A DNA stretch of 64,000 nt from Bdellovibrio sp. GT3 (GTDB taxonomy: Bacteria > Bdellovibrionota > Bdellovibrionia > Bdellovibrionales > Bdellovibrionaceae), in NCBI RefSeq assembly GCF_037996765.1, contig NZ_JBBNAD010000006.1, positions 1 through 64,000 of the forward strand. The letters run 5' to 3'. The stretch's first letter is position 1, and each line of letters begins with the position of its first letter. Under the pieces are notes generated by a model. That model saw nothing but the letters and a program-made list of their open reading frames with translations, was not told the origin of the DNA and searched no databases. Positions 18,175 through 26,487 of this stretch are shown here, one piece after another. The position numbers and the translations under genes were made by a program.

Positions 18175-19013
18175 TAGAACTGCCCTCCCACTGCGAGCAA
18201 TCCTTCAAGTTCACCGTTGGTCGTGTGTTTTTGAAATGGATGATATAGCAAAGCACTGACACTCCAGGATTTTTCAGCCAAGGTCACACGCCCACCAGCA
18301 CGCCACTCGGTGATCGTGGGACCGAGGTCAACGCTGTTACTGACTCTTTGATAAATCTCTCCGTAAGCGTCCATGGAAACGGTGCCACCCGCAAACCAAC
18401 GATAGCCCTGCTTAAGCCACACGAGGGACACGGGTGTGAGATCGATGCGCGGCACGTAGGCGGATTCAAGGTAGCCTTCTGAAAAGTTTTGCGTAAGGCC
18501 CCACATCTGCAAATGACCTGCGCTGAAAATCATACGCGGATCCCAAGTGCTGACGGGATCCTGACCATCCATCGACATAAGCGTGCGGTAGCCCACCTGC
18601 CCTTGCAGCTTCACTCCCGGATAGAACTGAAATTGCAGGCCCACGTTCGGGTTCACCGTATTGTCATAATACTTTGAGAGAGCGCCTGGTGACTGATACT
18701 GGATGTTTGCACCCATGTAGGCTGATAAACCAACAACACCAATTTCGGTGATTGGCTGATAGTAGCGAAGGCGAGAATCGGTCACGAAGTCGTATTCGAA
18801 GTAGTAGCTGCTTTCAGAATAGAAATCGAAGAAGCCTTTTTTTAGGAACGCATCAGCTTCCTCGGAGATTGTCGTCGTGGATCGATTAAGAACGTCGGGC
18901 GCGGAGGCATCCACGTTTCCGCCTTGAGATTGCGCGAACGCCGATGCACCGCCGAGAAGTGAGGATATCAAAGTACCCAGAAGAAGAGCTGATTTCATTC
19001 TTAATTGCTTCAT
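18174..19013 (-). CDS. Outer-membrane beta-barrel protein, NfrA C-terminal-domain-like
   Basis: 279 residues from the ATG at 19013, which has AGGAG five to six bases upstream; the longer in-frame extension to 19214 lacks a signal and is rejected. A signal peptide (residues ~6-27, ending SAFAQ) precedes alternating polar/hydrophobic strands with many aromatic residues, and the protein ends in Phe as outer-membrane barrels do. The segment WGLTQNFSEGYLESAYVPRID resembles the C-terminal barrel domain of NfrA. It has no room for the TPR-rich periplasmic part of full NfrA. Adjacent to the NfrB-like gene (shared base at 18174), it probably exports the polymer. Confidence 0.65.
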   Translation of the reverse strand: MKQLRMKSALLLGTLISSLLGGASAFAQSQGGNVDASAPDVLNRSTTTISEEADAFLKKGFFDFYSESSYYFEYDFVTDSRLRYYQPITEIGVVGLSAYMGANIQYQSPGALSKYYDNTVNPNVGLQFQFYPGVKLQGQVGYRTLMSMDGQDPVSTWDPRMIFSAGHLQMWGLTQNFSEGYLESAYVPRIDLTPVSLVWLKQGYRWFAGGTVSMDAYGEIYQRVSNSVDLGPTITEWRAGGRVTLAEKSWSVSALLYHPFQKHTTNGELEGLLAVGGQF

Positions 19014-19180
19014 AAAACTCCTGTCCATCCCGACAAAAAATGACGTTAATGGATGGAAAAACCAAAGAGGAGTTACAGGAATGAAAGTTCCGAATCCTTG
19101 TCGGAAAACAGATTTCCTTGATGATGGCTGGGTGCATCGAAACGGTGCGTATATCAATTCACAAAAGTCAGGAGTAGTCT

Positions 19181-19564
19181 TTGGGAATGAGTGAAAGAAT
19201 AGATATCGAATCAAACGTCATGGATGATCGCCGCACGACTGGCTATCTGGAAATTAATAAATTTAATCCGGCTGAGAAAACCAGAACGGCATTGAAGAAG
19301 CTTGCCCTATGGTGGGGACTGTCTTTGCTGTCGGTGCTGATTCCGGTATTTCACTTTGTACTGGTGCCGCTGTTTTTCTTTTTGGGGTTTTTCTTTGCTC
19401 GCAAAGGCTACAAATCAGAAGGCCAGGTTTTAAGCGGCCAAACCACATGCCCTCACTGTGGCACTGAAATCAAAGTCGCCAAAGCTGATTTGAATTGGCC
19501 CATGACGGAAATCTGCCAAAGTTGCGCCCGTGTGGTGCGAATGGAAAAGAAAGACGTTGTTTAG
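19181..19564 (+). CDS. Small membrane protein with C-terminal zinc ribbon
   Basis: Up to 127 residues. A TTG at 19181 sits six bases after AGGAG; the ATG at 19187 is the alternative, with a spacing of twelve. Two closely spaced hydrophobic helices lie near residues 44-75, followed by a CPHC pair (residues ~89-92) and a CQSC pair (~112-115), which should bind zinc. Function unknown. It is divergent from the NfrA-like gene and its stop overlaps the convergent HNH gene by four bases. Confidence 0.7.
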   Translation: MGMSERIDIESNVMDDRRTTGYLEINKFNPAEKTRTALKKLALWWGLSLLSVLIPVFHFVLVPLFFFLGFFFARKGYKSEGQVLSGQTTCPHCGTEIKVAKADLNWPMTEICQSCARVVRMEKKDVV

Positions 19565-20526
19565 GTTGGCGATTCTTTGTTCTGAATGTTCGCCTCTTGC
19601 TGGTACTTGAACTTGTTGTGGGCTGCACACAGGGCTTGCAGATTAGTGAGAGCATGCCCGCCCCCAGCCCATTGTGCCTGCCGGTGATCGACTTCAAGCC
19701 CGTAGGTGCTGCCGCACTTTTTTCCGGTTTGTTTGTCTATGTATTGGCAACTTTGATCGCGGGCGAGAATCAGGGAACGCAGTCTGGGAGTTATCGTTTT
19801 TGAGGTTCCGATGCTGGAAGCGGAAACTGTTGCTGAAGTGTCAGAGGATTCCACCGGATTGTGACTGTGATCACGTTCATTAGATCTAACCACAGCCAAC
19901 TTCATTTTTCCGACAATATAGCTACGTGATAAGATTTCAAAAAATGAAGACAAGGAATGATCCTTGTTATTGTCTTGAAGCAGATGGGCGGCTTTGTCTT
20001 TCGCCTGCATAACGGTTTCGTGCTGGTTGCGAGAGAATGTCAATGAAACATGAACAGACTCGTCTCTTTGCATGCGGACTTGCTCTGGTTTTTTGAGTTT
20101 GATTTGCAAACCCTCTGCAATCTCCCTCTGAGTTTCCAGCGTACTTTTTCCACTAATTTTTTCGATGATCTCAGATTTTTGCTGCGTGGATATTTCTATA
20201 CCCTCTTTGCCTTTTTCTTTAACGGCACGAGCCAGCTCGGAAAGCTGAGACAGATTGACGGAACCTTCGTGAATTTTTCGGGCTACAGATGGAATTTCCC
20301 CAAGGACTCGGGCCGCTTCCAAACGTCGCATTGCCGCTGATCCAGAATACCGGAGTTCTTTGGTTAAGTATTCGTACATTGTCGGATAGCCACGCTGAAG
20401 AAAAATGCGTCGGATTTCAACTTCTTTGATATGCGCCAAAACCAAATGCAACAGCTCTCGCTCTTTTTGGGAAAGGTATTTTAGCCGGGATTCGACCTCG
20501 ACGTCGCTTAGAGTATGGATATTCAC
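19561..20526 (-). CDS. HNH endonuclease family protein (DUF222/13E12-like layout)
   Basis: 321 residues from a GTG at 20526, which has GGAGGA just upstream; an ATG at 20565 adds 13 residues. A long helical N-terminal part (LSDVEVESRL...ERELLHLVLAHIKEVEIRR) precedes a C-terminal HNH domain: CQY...KKCGS, LEVDH, GGGHALTNLQALC and HNKFK near residues 265-315, with the Cys pairs and the DH/N residues expected. Proteins of this shape are often present in many copies per genome and behave like selfish elements. It reads away from a 171-bp palindromic element whose edge is about 60 bases upstream. Biological target unknown. Confidence 0.82.
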   Translation of the reverse strand: MNIHTLSDVEVESRLKYLSQKERELLHLVLAHIKEVEIRRIFLQRGYPTMYEYLTKELRYSGSAAMRRLEAARVLGEIPSVARKIHEGSVNLSQLSELARAVKEKGKEGIEISTQQKSEIIEKISGKSTLETQREIAEGLQIKLKKPEQVRMQRDESVHVSLTFSRNQHETVMQAKDKAAHLLQDNNKDHSLSSFFEILSRSYIVGKMKLAVVRSNERDHSHNPVESSDTSATVSASSIGTSKTITPRLRSLILARDQSCQYIDKQTGKKCGSTYGLEVDHRQAQWAGGGHALTNLQALCAAHNKFKYQQEANIQNKESPT

Positions 20527-20588
20527 GATTCCTCCGATCATTAGGTTCGGAGTTGCTACAGACATGCCAAGACAAATTGGATTCTCAA

Positions 20589-20759
20589 AGAGTGGTGACG
20601 TCGGACATCTTACTTTTCAAAAAACTAGGGGCTCTACTTATTTACGGCACGGCCATCCGGGCCTCACTGCGCTTTTCTACCGCATCGTGCGGGCGCAGAG
20701 GCCGTACATAAGTAGAGCCCCTAGCTTTTTCAAAAGAAGAGAATTGGCGTTACCACTCT
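20589..20759. repeat. 171-bp MITE-like palindromic element
   Basis: Outer arms 20589-20600 and 20748-20759 pair with one mismatch. After unpaired spacers of about 12 bases, inner arms 20613-20648 and 20701-20736 (36 bases each) pair with three mismatches. The 52-base centre folds further (GCCTC...GAGGC and CCGCA/TGCGG). No coding potential is evident. Long terminal inverted repeats, structured core and placement next to an HNH endonuclease gene suggest a small mobile element or a structured RNA. No target-site duplication was seen. Confidence 0.75.
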
Positions 20760-20962
20760 GCGGAACCCAGCTTTTTTTTACATTACATAACTCAATGCAG
20801 AACCGATGTCGGTTCCGCATTGCGCCAGAGAGAGAGTTTGTGTGTGAAAGATAGAAAGAAAGAATAAAGAAGAGAGAAGTTTACATATGAAAGAGAGACC
20901 CAAAAAAAAAAGCAATCTCCAAACGCAAAATCAAAGACAACCAAACGAAGCCACAAAAACCA
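20760..20962. other. Purine-rich intergenic stretch with a third palindrome
   Basis: No convincing gene. A 26-base near-perfect palindrome lies at 20795-20820 (arms of 12 with one mismatch). From 20820 to 20912 the plus strand is strikingly rich in A and G, with short GA repeats and an A-run at 20902-20910. An ATG at 20887 opens a 53-codon frame that runs into the next palindrome; its composition is not protein-like. Confidence 0.5.
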
Positions 20963-21085
20963 GGAGCGGTCAAAAAGGTCTGAGTGCAAGGCGGAGGGTA
21001 ATCCCCGCAGCGCAGGCGTGCTCAATGCACGTCGGAGCGAGGAGATAACCCGACAACGCAGCAATCAGGCCTTTTTCACCGCTCC
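20963..21085. repeat. 123-bp palindromic element after pstB
   Basis: Arms 20963-20983 and 21065-21085 match in 19 of 21 positions as an inverted repeat. The 81-base centre is GC-rich and has its own short stems, for example CGTGC/GCACG around 21018-21034. It starts nine bases beyond the pstB stop codon, so it may also end pst transcription. The layout recalls dispersed intergenic repeats seen in other proteobacteria, but this was not checked. Confidence 0.7.
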
Positions 21086-21093
21086 GAGTAGGG

Positions 21094-21867
21094 TTAGCCG
21101 AAGCGGCCTGTGATATAATTTTCCGTTTTCTGATCTTTGGGATTTGTGAAGACCTGATCACTCCCCCCAAACTCAATCAAATCACCCAAATACATAAAGG
21201 CCGTATAATCAGAAACACGGGCCGCCTGATGCAGACTGTGAGTAACGATTGCGATGGTCACGTCTTTACGAAGTTCCTGAATCAGTTCTTCGATATGACG
21301 AGTGGAGATCGGATCCAAAGCAGATGTAGGTTCGTCCAATAGCAAAATCTCAGGTTCAGTAGCCAATGCACGCGCAATGCACAGACGCTGCTGCTGACCA
21401 CCGGACAAAGCCGTGGCCGAGGAGTTCAAGCGGTCTTTCACCTCAGTCCACAATCCGGCTTGCTGCAGGGATTTTTCCACGCGCTCTTCCATGAAAGCTT
21501 TCTTTTTCACACCACGGACTTTTAAGCCGTACGCGACGTTTTCGTAAATGCTTTTTGGAAATGGATTTGGCTTTTGGAAAACCATCCCGATACGCATGCG
21601 CACTTCCATCGGATCGATTTCTTTACCCAGAATATTGATGCCGTCTGGATGCAAAGTGATTTCACCCTGATAATGGGCATTGGCATAAAGATCGTGCATG
21701 CGATTGAAACAACGAAGAAGAGTGGTTTTACCGCAACCAGAGGGTCCGATCAAAGCCGTCACACGATTTTCGTAAATTGGCAGAGTAATGCCGTTCAAAA
21801 CTTTCTTTTCACCATAGGAGAACATCAAGTTTTTAACGTCTGCTCTTAATACTAGTTCGTTGTTCAT
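21094..21867 (-). CDS. pstB: Phosphate ABC transporter ATP-binding protein PstB
   Basis: 257 residues from the ATG at 21867, preceded by AGGATACTTT; an upstream frame to 21921 is not needed. It powers high-affinity phosphate uptake. Walker [10 protein letters not shown] (near 38), the signature [15 protein letters not shown] (near 150) and Walker [14 protein letters not shown] are complete, and NRMHDLY is the PstB-specific Q-loop neighbour. It is the last gene of pstS-pstC-pstA-pstB. The gap to pstA is 122 bases with two hairpins, unlike the tight spacing upstream. No phoU follows; a palindromic element does. Confidence 0.97.
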   Translation of the reverse strand: MNNELVLRADVKNLMFSYGEKKVLNGITLPIYENRVTALIGPSGCGKTTLLRCFNRMHDLYANAHYQGEITLHPDGINILGKEIDPMEVRMRIGMVFQKPNPFPKSIYENVAYGLKVRGVKKKAFMEERVEKSLQQAGLWTEVKDRLNSSATALSGGQQQRLCIARALATEPEILLLDEPTSALDPISTRHIEELIQELRKDVTIAIVTHSLHQAARVSDYTAFMYLGDLIEFGGSDQVFTNPKDQKTENYITGRFG

Positions 21868-21904
21868 AAAGTATCCTATCTTACTAAATAATTTTTCAAA
21901 ATTC

Positions 21905-21924
21905 GGTTTGGACTTCACCAAACC
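21905..21924. other. Hairpin 1 in the pstA-pstB gap
   Basis: GGTTTGG and CCAAACC, seven bases each, flank a six-base loop. It lies in the leader between pstA and pstB and could affect processing, stability or pstB expression. Confidence 0.4.
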
Positions 21925-21938
21925 AACCAGTCACCTAT

Positions 21939-21972
21939 GACTTACTCACTCGGAATCCGGAGAAAGTAAGTC
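21939..21972. other. Hairpin 2 in the pstA-pstB gap
   Basis: GACTTACT and AGTAAGTC, eight bases each, enclose a loop that has a further short GGA/TCC stem. There is no T-run, so it looks more like a stability or processing element than a terminator. Confidence 0.4.
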
Positions 21973-21989
21973 CGTACCTCAACAACCTT

Positions 21990-22907
21990 TTACCACTTCA
22001 TCTTTTTGCGGAAGCGGCTGCGGAGCCAGATGGCGCCGCCGTTCATTACTAAGGTCATTACTAACAATACAATCCCCGTCGCGGCTGCATTTACGTGGAA
22101 TTCAGCTTGTGGGCGGGACAACCAGTTGAACATCTGAATTGGCATCACCGTGAATGGGTCCATCAGCCATTTGAAATTCAAATAAGGCAGATGAGTGTCA
22201 ATCGGTGACGTCGGCAAGAATGCAATGAACGTCAAAGCACCAATCGTAATCAATGGAGCCGTCTCTCCGATCGCGCGCGATAAAGAGATGATTACACCCG
22301 TTAGAATACCGCCGGAAGAGTATGGCAAAATATGATAGCGGATCGTTTGCCATTTGCTGGCACCCATCGCGTAACTGGCTTCACGGATGATATTGGGAAT
22401 AGAGCGAATGGCTTCACGTGTGGTTACGATGATGATGGGCAAAACCAATAATCCCAATGTCAGACCAGCAGTCAGGATACTTTGGCCCAGTTTCAGTTTA
22501 TAAACGAACAAGCCAAGCGCCATCAATCCATAGGTGATCGACGGAATGCCGGCAAGATTTACGATATTGAGCTCAATCAAACTGGAAACCCAGTTTTTCT
22601 TGGCATACTCTTCCAAGTAGACACCCGCCGCCACTCCCAGTGGAATTGCACAGAAGGCCGTGGTCAGCATGATACAAAATGACCCCACCCAAGCGGATAG
22701 AATCCCCGCCTTTTGCGGGAAGCGAGATGGGAAGTTCGTGAAGAAATCAAAATTAATTCGTGGCACGCCGGTTATGGCCAGATCCACGATCAAAGCCAGC
22801 AACGTCACCAGGGCAAACATCAATGCCATTAAGCCCGCAAGAGCAAAACAGAAGTCCCACATCTGGCGGCGTTTGATATTGGAAAGAAGGTCCTGTCTTG
22901 ATTCCAT
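21990..22907 (-). CDS. pstA: Phosphate ABC transporter permease PstA
   Basis: 305 residues with six predicted membrane helices. The permease EAA loop occurs as REASYAMGASKWQTIRYHILPYSSGGILTG near residue 175-205 (described by its ends), and GETAPLITIGA near 225 is a PstA hallmark. It forms the inner-membrane channel with PstC. Its start directly follows the pstC stop without a gap, indicating co-translation. Length is normal. Confidence 0.95.
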   Translation of the reverse strand: MESRQDLLSNIKRRQMWDFCFALAGLMALMFALVTLLALIVDLAITGVPRINFDFFTNFPSRFPQKAGILSAWVGSFCIMLTTAFCAIPLGVAAGVYLEEYAKKNWVSSLIELNIVNLAGIPSITYGLMALGLFVYKLKLGQSILTAGLTLGLLVLPIIIVTTREAIRSIPNIIREASYAMGASKWQTIRYHILPYSSGGILTGVIISLSRAIGETAPLITIGALTFIAFLPTSPIDTHLPYLNFKWLMDPFTVMPIQMFNWLSRPQAEFHVNAAATGIVLLVMTLVMNGGAIWLRSRFRKKMKW

Positions 22908-23846
22908 CTATTCCTTCTCCTGAAACTTTTTACGTAGCCACAGGCCGAAAATATTAAAACACAAAGTCAAACACAGTAGGCTTAAACCTGCGACATAGAT
23001 TGACTGATAGCCGATGGAGCCGTGAGGAAGGTCGCCCAAGCTCACTTGCACGATAAAGGCTGTGATGGTTGCCGAAGGCTCCAAGGGATTCAATGTCAGA
23101 TTCGGCTGCATACCTGCGGCGATGGCCACGACCATGGTTTCACCGAGCGCACGGGAAATACCCAGAATATAGGCTGAAGTGATCCCGGAAAAAGCGGCAG
23201 GAATCACCACGCGGAAAGCTGTTTGAATGCGCGAGGCCCCCACTGCAAAGGAAGCTTCACGCAAGTGACTTGGCACCGAGCGCATGGCATCTTCGCTAAG
23301 GGAACTGATGTAAGGAATGATCATCACACCCATTACCAAGCCCGCTGACAAAACGTTAAAGCCACCCATGGATGGAAAAACTTTTTGCAACAGAGGTGTC
23401 ACAAACAACAATGCAAAGTAACCGTAAACGACTGTCGGAACGGCCGCCAGCATTTCAAGGACGGGTTTTAAAATCTCTCGCACATTGGGGCGCACGTACT
23501 CGCTGAGGAAAGCTGCTGCCACCGTGCCCAGTGGAATCGCCACAAGCAAGGCAATGATCGTTGTTAGAAAGGTTCCGCACAACAAAGGCAAAATACCGTA
23601 GTGAGCATTCTCGAACAAAGGAGTCCACTCAGGGTCTGTGATAAACTGCCAAAAACTGACGTGTTCAAAGAACGGAATACTTTCCGTTACCAGAATTCCG
23701 ACAATCCCCAGGGTCACAAACACCGAACTTGCTGCCGCTAAGAAAAGAATGCTTTCGATCAAAGCTTCCTTCAAACGTCGCATGCGGCGAACAGGGTGGT
23801 TCGCCGAGGTGAATTCAGATAATTTCTTTAGTTGTTTTTTACTCAC
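22908..23846 (-). CDS. pstC: Phosphate ABC transporter permease PstC
   Basis: 312 residues with a basic N-terminal tail of about 30 residues and six helices. PTVVYGYFAL near residue 135, LREASFAVGASRIQTAFRVVIPAAFSG (EAA loop) and SRALGETMVVAIAAG are PstC family markers. It pairs with PstA to form the phosphate channel. It follows pstS by 12 bases and abuts pstA. Confidence 0.95.
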   Translation of the reverse strand: MSKKQLKKLSEFTSANHPVRRMRRLKEALIESILFLAAASSVFVTLGIVGILVTESIPFFEHVSFWQFITDPEWTPLFENAHYGILPLLCGTFLTTIIALLVAIPLGTVAAAFLSEYVRPNVREILKPVLEMLAAVPTVVYGYFALLFVTPLLQKVFPSMGGFNVLSAGLVMGVMIIPYISSLSEDAMRSVPSHLREASFAVGASRIQTAFRVVIPAAFSGITSAYILGISRALGETMVVAIAAGMQPNLTLNPLEPSATITAFIVQVSLGDLPHGSIGYQSIYVAGLSLLCLTLCFNIFGLWLRKKFQEKE

Positions 23847-23858
23847 GATGGCTGCTTC

Positions 23859-24869
23859 TTACTTTGCACTTTCGCGCTTCATCAGGTCTTCGACCTTTAC
23901 GCCGATCTCGGTGTGACCACCGAAAACGGTGCCCACCTTTCTGGCTTTCACGTGATCTTGTCCGATTTTGTAGGCTGCAGCAGGTAGCGCCACATACTTC
24001 ACTTCAGGAACGATGGTTGGACAGTTTTGCAAAAAGAAATTTGTGAATTCCAGAATTTCAGCCTTCGCCAACGACTTTTCATTTACATAAATGAACACTG
24101 GGCGGGACAACGGGAAATACTCCCCGCTTTCAACTGTCTTACGAGCTGGAATTATTGGTTCATTTTTTTTAGGCGATTTAGGGCCACCCACCACCGGCAC
24201 AATGCGCAGCTTAGCGATGTTTTCTTCGGCATAAGCCAAAGGAATGTAACCAAGGGCATTCAGGTCATTTGCGACACCGGTCACTAGGGTGTTGTCATCC
24301 TCGCTTGCCGTGTAGTCACCACGTGACGATTTGGATTTCCCCATAATCGCTTCGGTGAAATAATCAAAAGTTCCGGAGTCAGAGCCTGCACCGAACAATT
24401 TCATTTTTTCTTTCGGCCAAGCGGGATTCACATCAGACCACAACAAAATCTTTCCTTGAGCCGTGGGTTCCCACATTTTTTTAAGTTCATCTGTGGTGAT
24501 GGATTTTAGCCAGGTGTTTTTGGGGCTCACGATAATTGCCGTCGCATCGAAAGCGATCGGCAGCTCAAGGAAACGAACTCCCTTTTCCTCGCATTTTTTT
24601 ATTTCAGCTGCTTGAATGGGTCTGGAGGCGTTTTGTACGTCGGTTTCACCACGACAGAATTTTTTAAAGCCACCACCGGTACCGGAGATTCCCACGGTCA
24701 CGCGAACTTTTCCGCGCTTCATAGTTTGATACTCCTCAGCCATGGCTTCCGTGATGGGGAAGACCGTGCTTGAGCCGTCGATACGGATCACGGGCACCTG
24801 AGCGTAAGCCGGTGATACAAAGTTGAACGACAAAGTCAAAGTTGCTAAAAAAGTAAGCAGTTGTAACAT
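23859..24869 (-). CDS. pstS: Periplasmic phosphate-binding protein PstS
   Basis: 336 residues with a signal peptide ending PAYAQ (cleavage near residue 24). The mature start has [12 protein letters not shown], whose Ser/Thr residues contact phosphate; [24 protein letters not shown] and [14 protein letters not shown] supply the other binding loops. It delivers phosphate to PstCA. As first gene of the operon it should be expressed most under phosphate starvation. It is divergent from a histidine kinase gene across 86 bases, where a Pho-type operator would be expected. Confidence 0.95.
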   Translation of the reverse strand: MLQLLTFLATLTLSFNFVSPAYAQVPVIRIDGSSTVFPITEAMAEEYQTMKRGKVRVTVGISGTGGGFKKFCRGETDVQNASRPIQAAEIKKCEEKGVRFLELPIAFDATAIIVSPKNTWLKSITTDELKKMWEPTAQGKILLWSDVNPAWPKEKMKLFGAGSDSGTFDYFTEAIMGKSKSSRGDYTASEDDNTLVTGVANDLNALGYIPLAYAEENIAKLRIVPVVGGPKSPKKNEPIIPARKTVESGEYFPLSRPVFIYVNEKSLAKAEILEFTNFFLQNCPTIVPEVKYVALPAAAYKIGQDHVKARKVGTVFGGHTEIGVKVEDLMKRESAK

Positions 24870-24955
24870 GTTAGAAATCTATCACGGGGTATTTTTAGAG
24901 TATTGTTAAGGTTTGATTAGGATTTAGCCATTTTGCGTTATACGCCATTTCGAGT
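24870..24955. promoter_or_regulatory. Divergent control region between pstS and a histidine kinase
   Basis: 86 bases that must hold both promoters. On the pstS strand, AATCAA and TAACAA half-sites occur with starts 10 bases apart, loosely like the repeated halves of a Pho box, but neither fits the Escherichia coli consensus well. A TATACG at 24939-24944 may be a -10 box for the kinase. Confidence 0.35.
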
Positions 24956-26482
24956 ATGATTTTAATCACTATGGCAGATGAAGATTTGAACTCCGAAAAG
25001 AAAACATTGATAGAGCAGGTTTTTGAAGTCTTGCCCAGCGCCGTTTACATATTTGATATTCACGCTGGCACAATGGCATGGTTTAATGAAAATGTGGCGA
25101 GTCGCTTTGGCTGGAAACAAGAGCAACTCATTGCCATGGGACACAATTATTGGCCAACTGTCATGCATCCAGACGACCTCCCTGCTTTACAAAGATCCCG
25201 CGATTACATTTTGAACCAAATGGTCGACGGCGAGATCATGCATTTTCAATATCGCTTCAAAGATGTCTGGGGACAGTATCACTGGATTGACGACCGAGTC
25301 ATCATTTTCAAACGTGATGAAAAAGGAGTTCCGCTCAGTGTGGTCGGAATCGCTGCCGTCATCGACGACCAAAAATTCCACGAAGAACAGCTGGCCGAGA
25401 CACTGAACACTTTAAATCTTTCTTTATCCGCCGCCAAGATGGCGACGTTTTCTTTGGATGTTGTGAATGCCATTCCAAAGTGGGATCGCCGTATGTTTGA
25501 ACTGCATGGCGAGGAACCCAACGACGATCCAATGGAAACTTATCGCCGCCGCATCCTACCCGAGGACCGCGAGCCGACAACGACGCATTTCTATGACTCC
25601 TACAACCGAAACGATCCGGGAATTTCAATCCACTACCGAGTTCGGCATGACGATGATTCCATTCATCACATCACGATGTATGGTCGAAAAAATGAATCCC
25701 GCCCCGGAGCGCCTTTTTTTGGTGTGGCTTGGGATTCCACACGGGAAATCCAATCAGAAAAGAAGATTGAAGAATCCAACGCAAAAATGGTTGCCACCGC
25801 AAAAATGGCGGCCTTGGGGGAAATGTCCGGAGGGATCGCTCATGAAATCAACAATCCTCTGACCGTCATTCAGGCGCGCTCCTTTCAGTTACAGCAAATG
25901 GTGGAAAACGGAAGTCTGGATCCGGAGAAAATTAAGCAGGCCGCAGAAAGCATCAGTAAAACTGCGGATAAAATTGCCCGAATCATCAAATCTTTGCGCT
26001 CATTTTCCCGTGAAGGCGACAAAGATCCCTTTGAATTGGTCAGCGTAAAAAGTCTGATTGATGAGACTTTGGAGTTCTGCCGCACCCGATTTTACAATCA
26101 CGAAGTCGAACTTAAGGTTGGAAATATCGACGAGGATTTTGAAATCGAATGCCGCTTGATTCAAATCGAGCAGGTCCTGCTGAATCTGCTAAACAACTCT
26201 TTTGATGCCGCCCAGGCTTCAGAGAAAAAATGGATCTGCGTTGAAGCGGCCGAGCATTTTGACTTTATTGATATTAAGATCATCGACTCGGGCCCGCGAA
26301 TTCCTGATGATGTGGCAGAAAAAATCATGCAACCTTTTTTCACCACCAAGGAAATTGGCAAAGGAACAGGCCTTGGACTGAGCATTTCAACAGGTATTAT
26401 CAAGGCGCACAAAGGGGACTTGTTCCTGGATCGCACCGCCGAACACACCACCTTCGTGATGCGCCTGCCTCGTTTGCAATAG
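24956..26482 (+). CDS. Soluble PAS-containing sensor histidine kinase
   Basis: 508 residues without membrane helices. Two PAS-type domains (about 20-135 and 150-265) are followed by a HisKA domain with the H-box GGIAHEINNPL (His296) and an ATPase domain with N-box EQVLLNLLNNSFDAA (405-419), G1 box DSGPRI (444-449) and G2 box GKGTGLGLSIS (468-478). G1 normally reads DNGPGI; the change is modest. No response regulator gene is adjacent. Its divergent position beside pstS suggests, but does not show, a link to phosphate control. The H-box type is common in kinases that also signal to CheY-like or NtrC-like regulators. Confidence 0.9.
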   Translation: MILITMADEDLNSEKKTLIEQVFEVLPSAVYIFDIHAGTMAWFNENVASRFGWKQEQLIAMGHNYWPTVMHPDDLPALQRSRDYILNQMVDGEIMHFQYRFKDVWGQYHWIDDRVIIFKRDEKGVPLSVVGIAAVIDDQKFHEEQLAETLNTLNLSLSAAKMATFSLDVVNAIPKWDRRMFELHGEEPNDDPMETYRRRILPEDREPTTTHFYDSYNRNDPGISIHYRVRHDDDSIHHITMYGRKNESRPGAPFFGVAWDSTREIQSEKKIEESNAKMVATAKMAALGEMSGGIAHEINNPLTVIQARSFQLQQMVENGSLDPEKIKQAAESISKTADKIARIIKSLRSFSREGDKDPFELVSVKSLIDETLEFCRTRFYNHEVELKVGNIDEDFEIECRLIQIEQVLLNLLNNSFDAAQASEKKWICVEAAEHFDFIDIKIIDSGPRIPDDVAEKIMQPFFTTKEIGKGTGLGLSISTGIIKAHKGDLFLDRTAEHTTFVMRLPRLQ

Positions 26483-26487
26483 AGCTT

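Noticed and set aside
19014-19214. N-terminal extension of the NfrA-like protein
   Set aside because: No signal peptide at that start; the ATG at 19013 has AGGAG and leads straight into a signal peptide.
20887-21048. 53-codon frame starting in the purine-rich tract
   Set aside because: Low-complexity basic peptide running into a palindromic element; no protein-like pattern.
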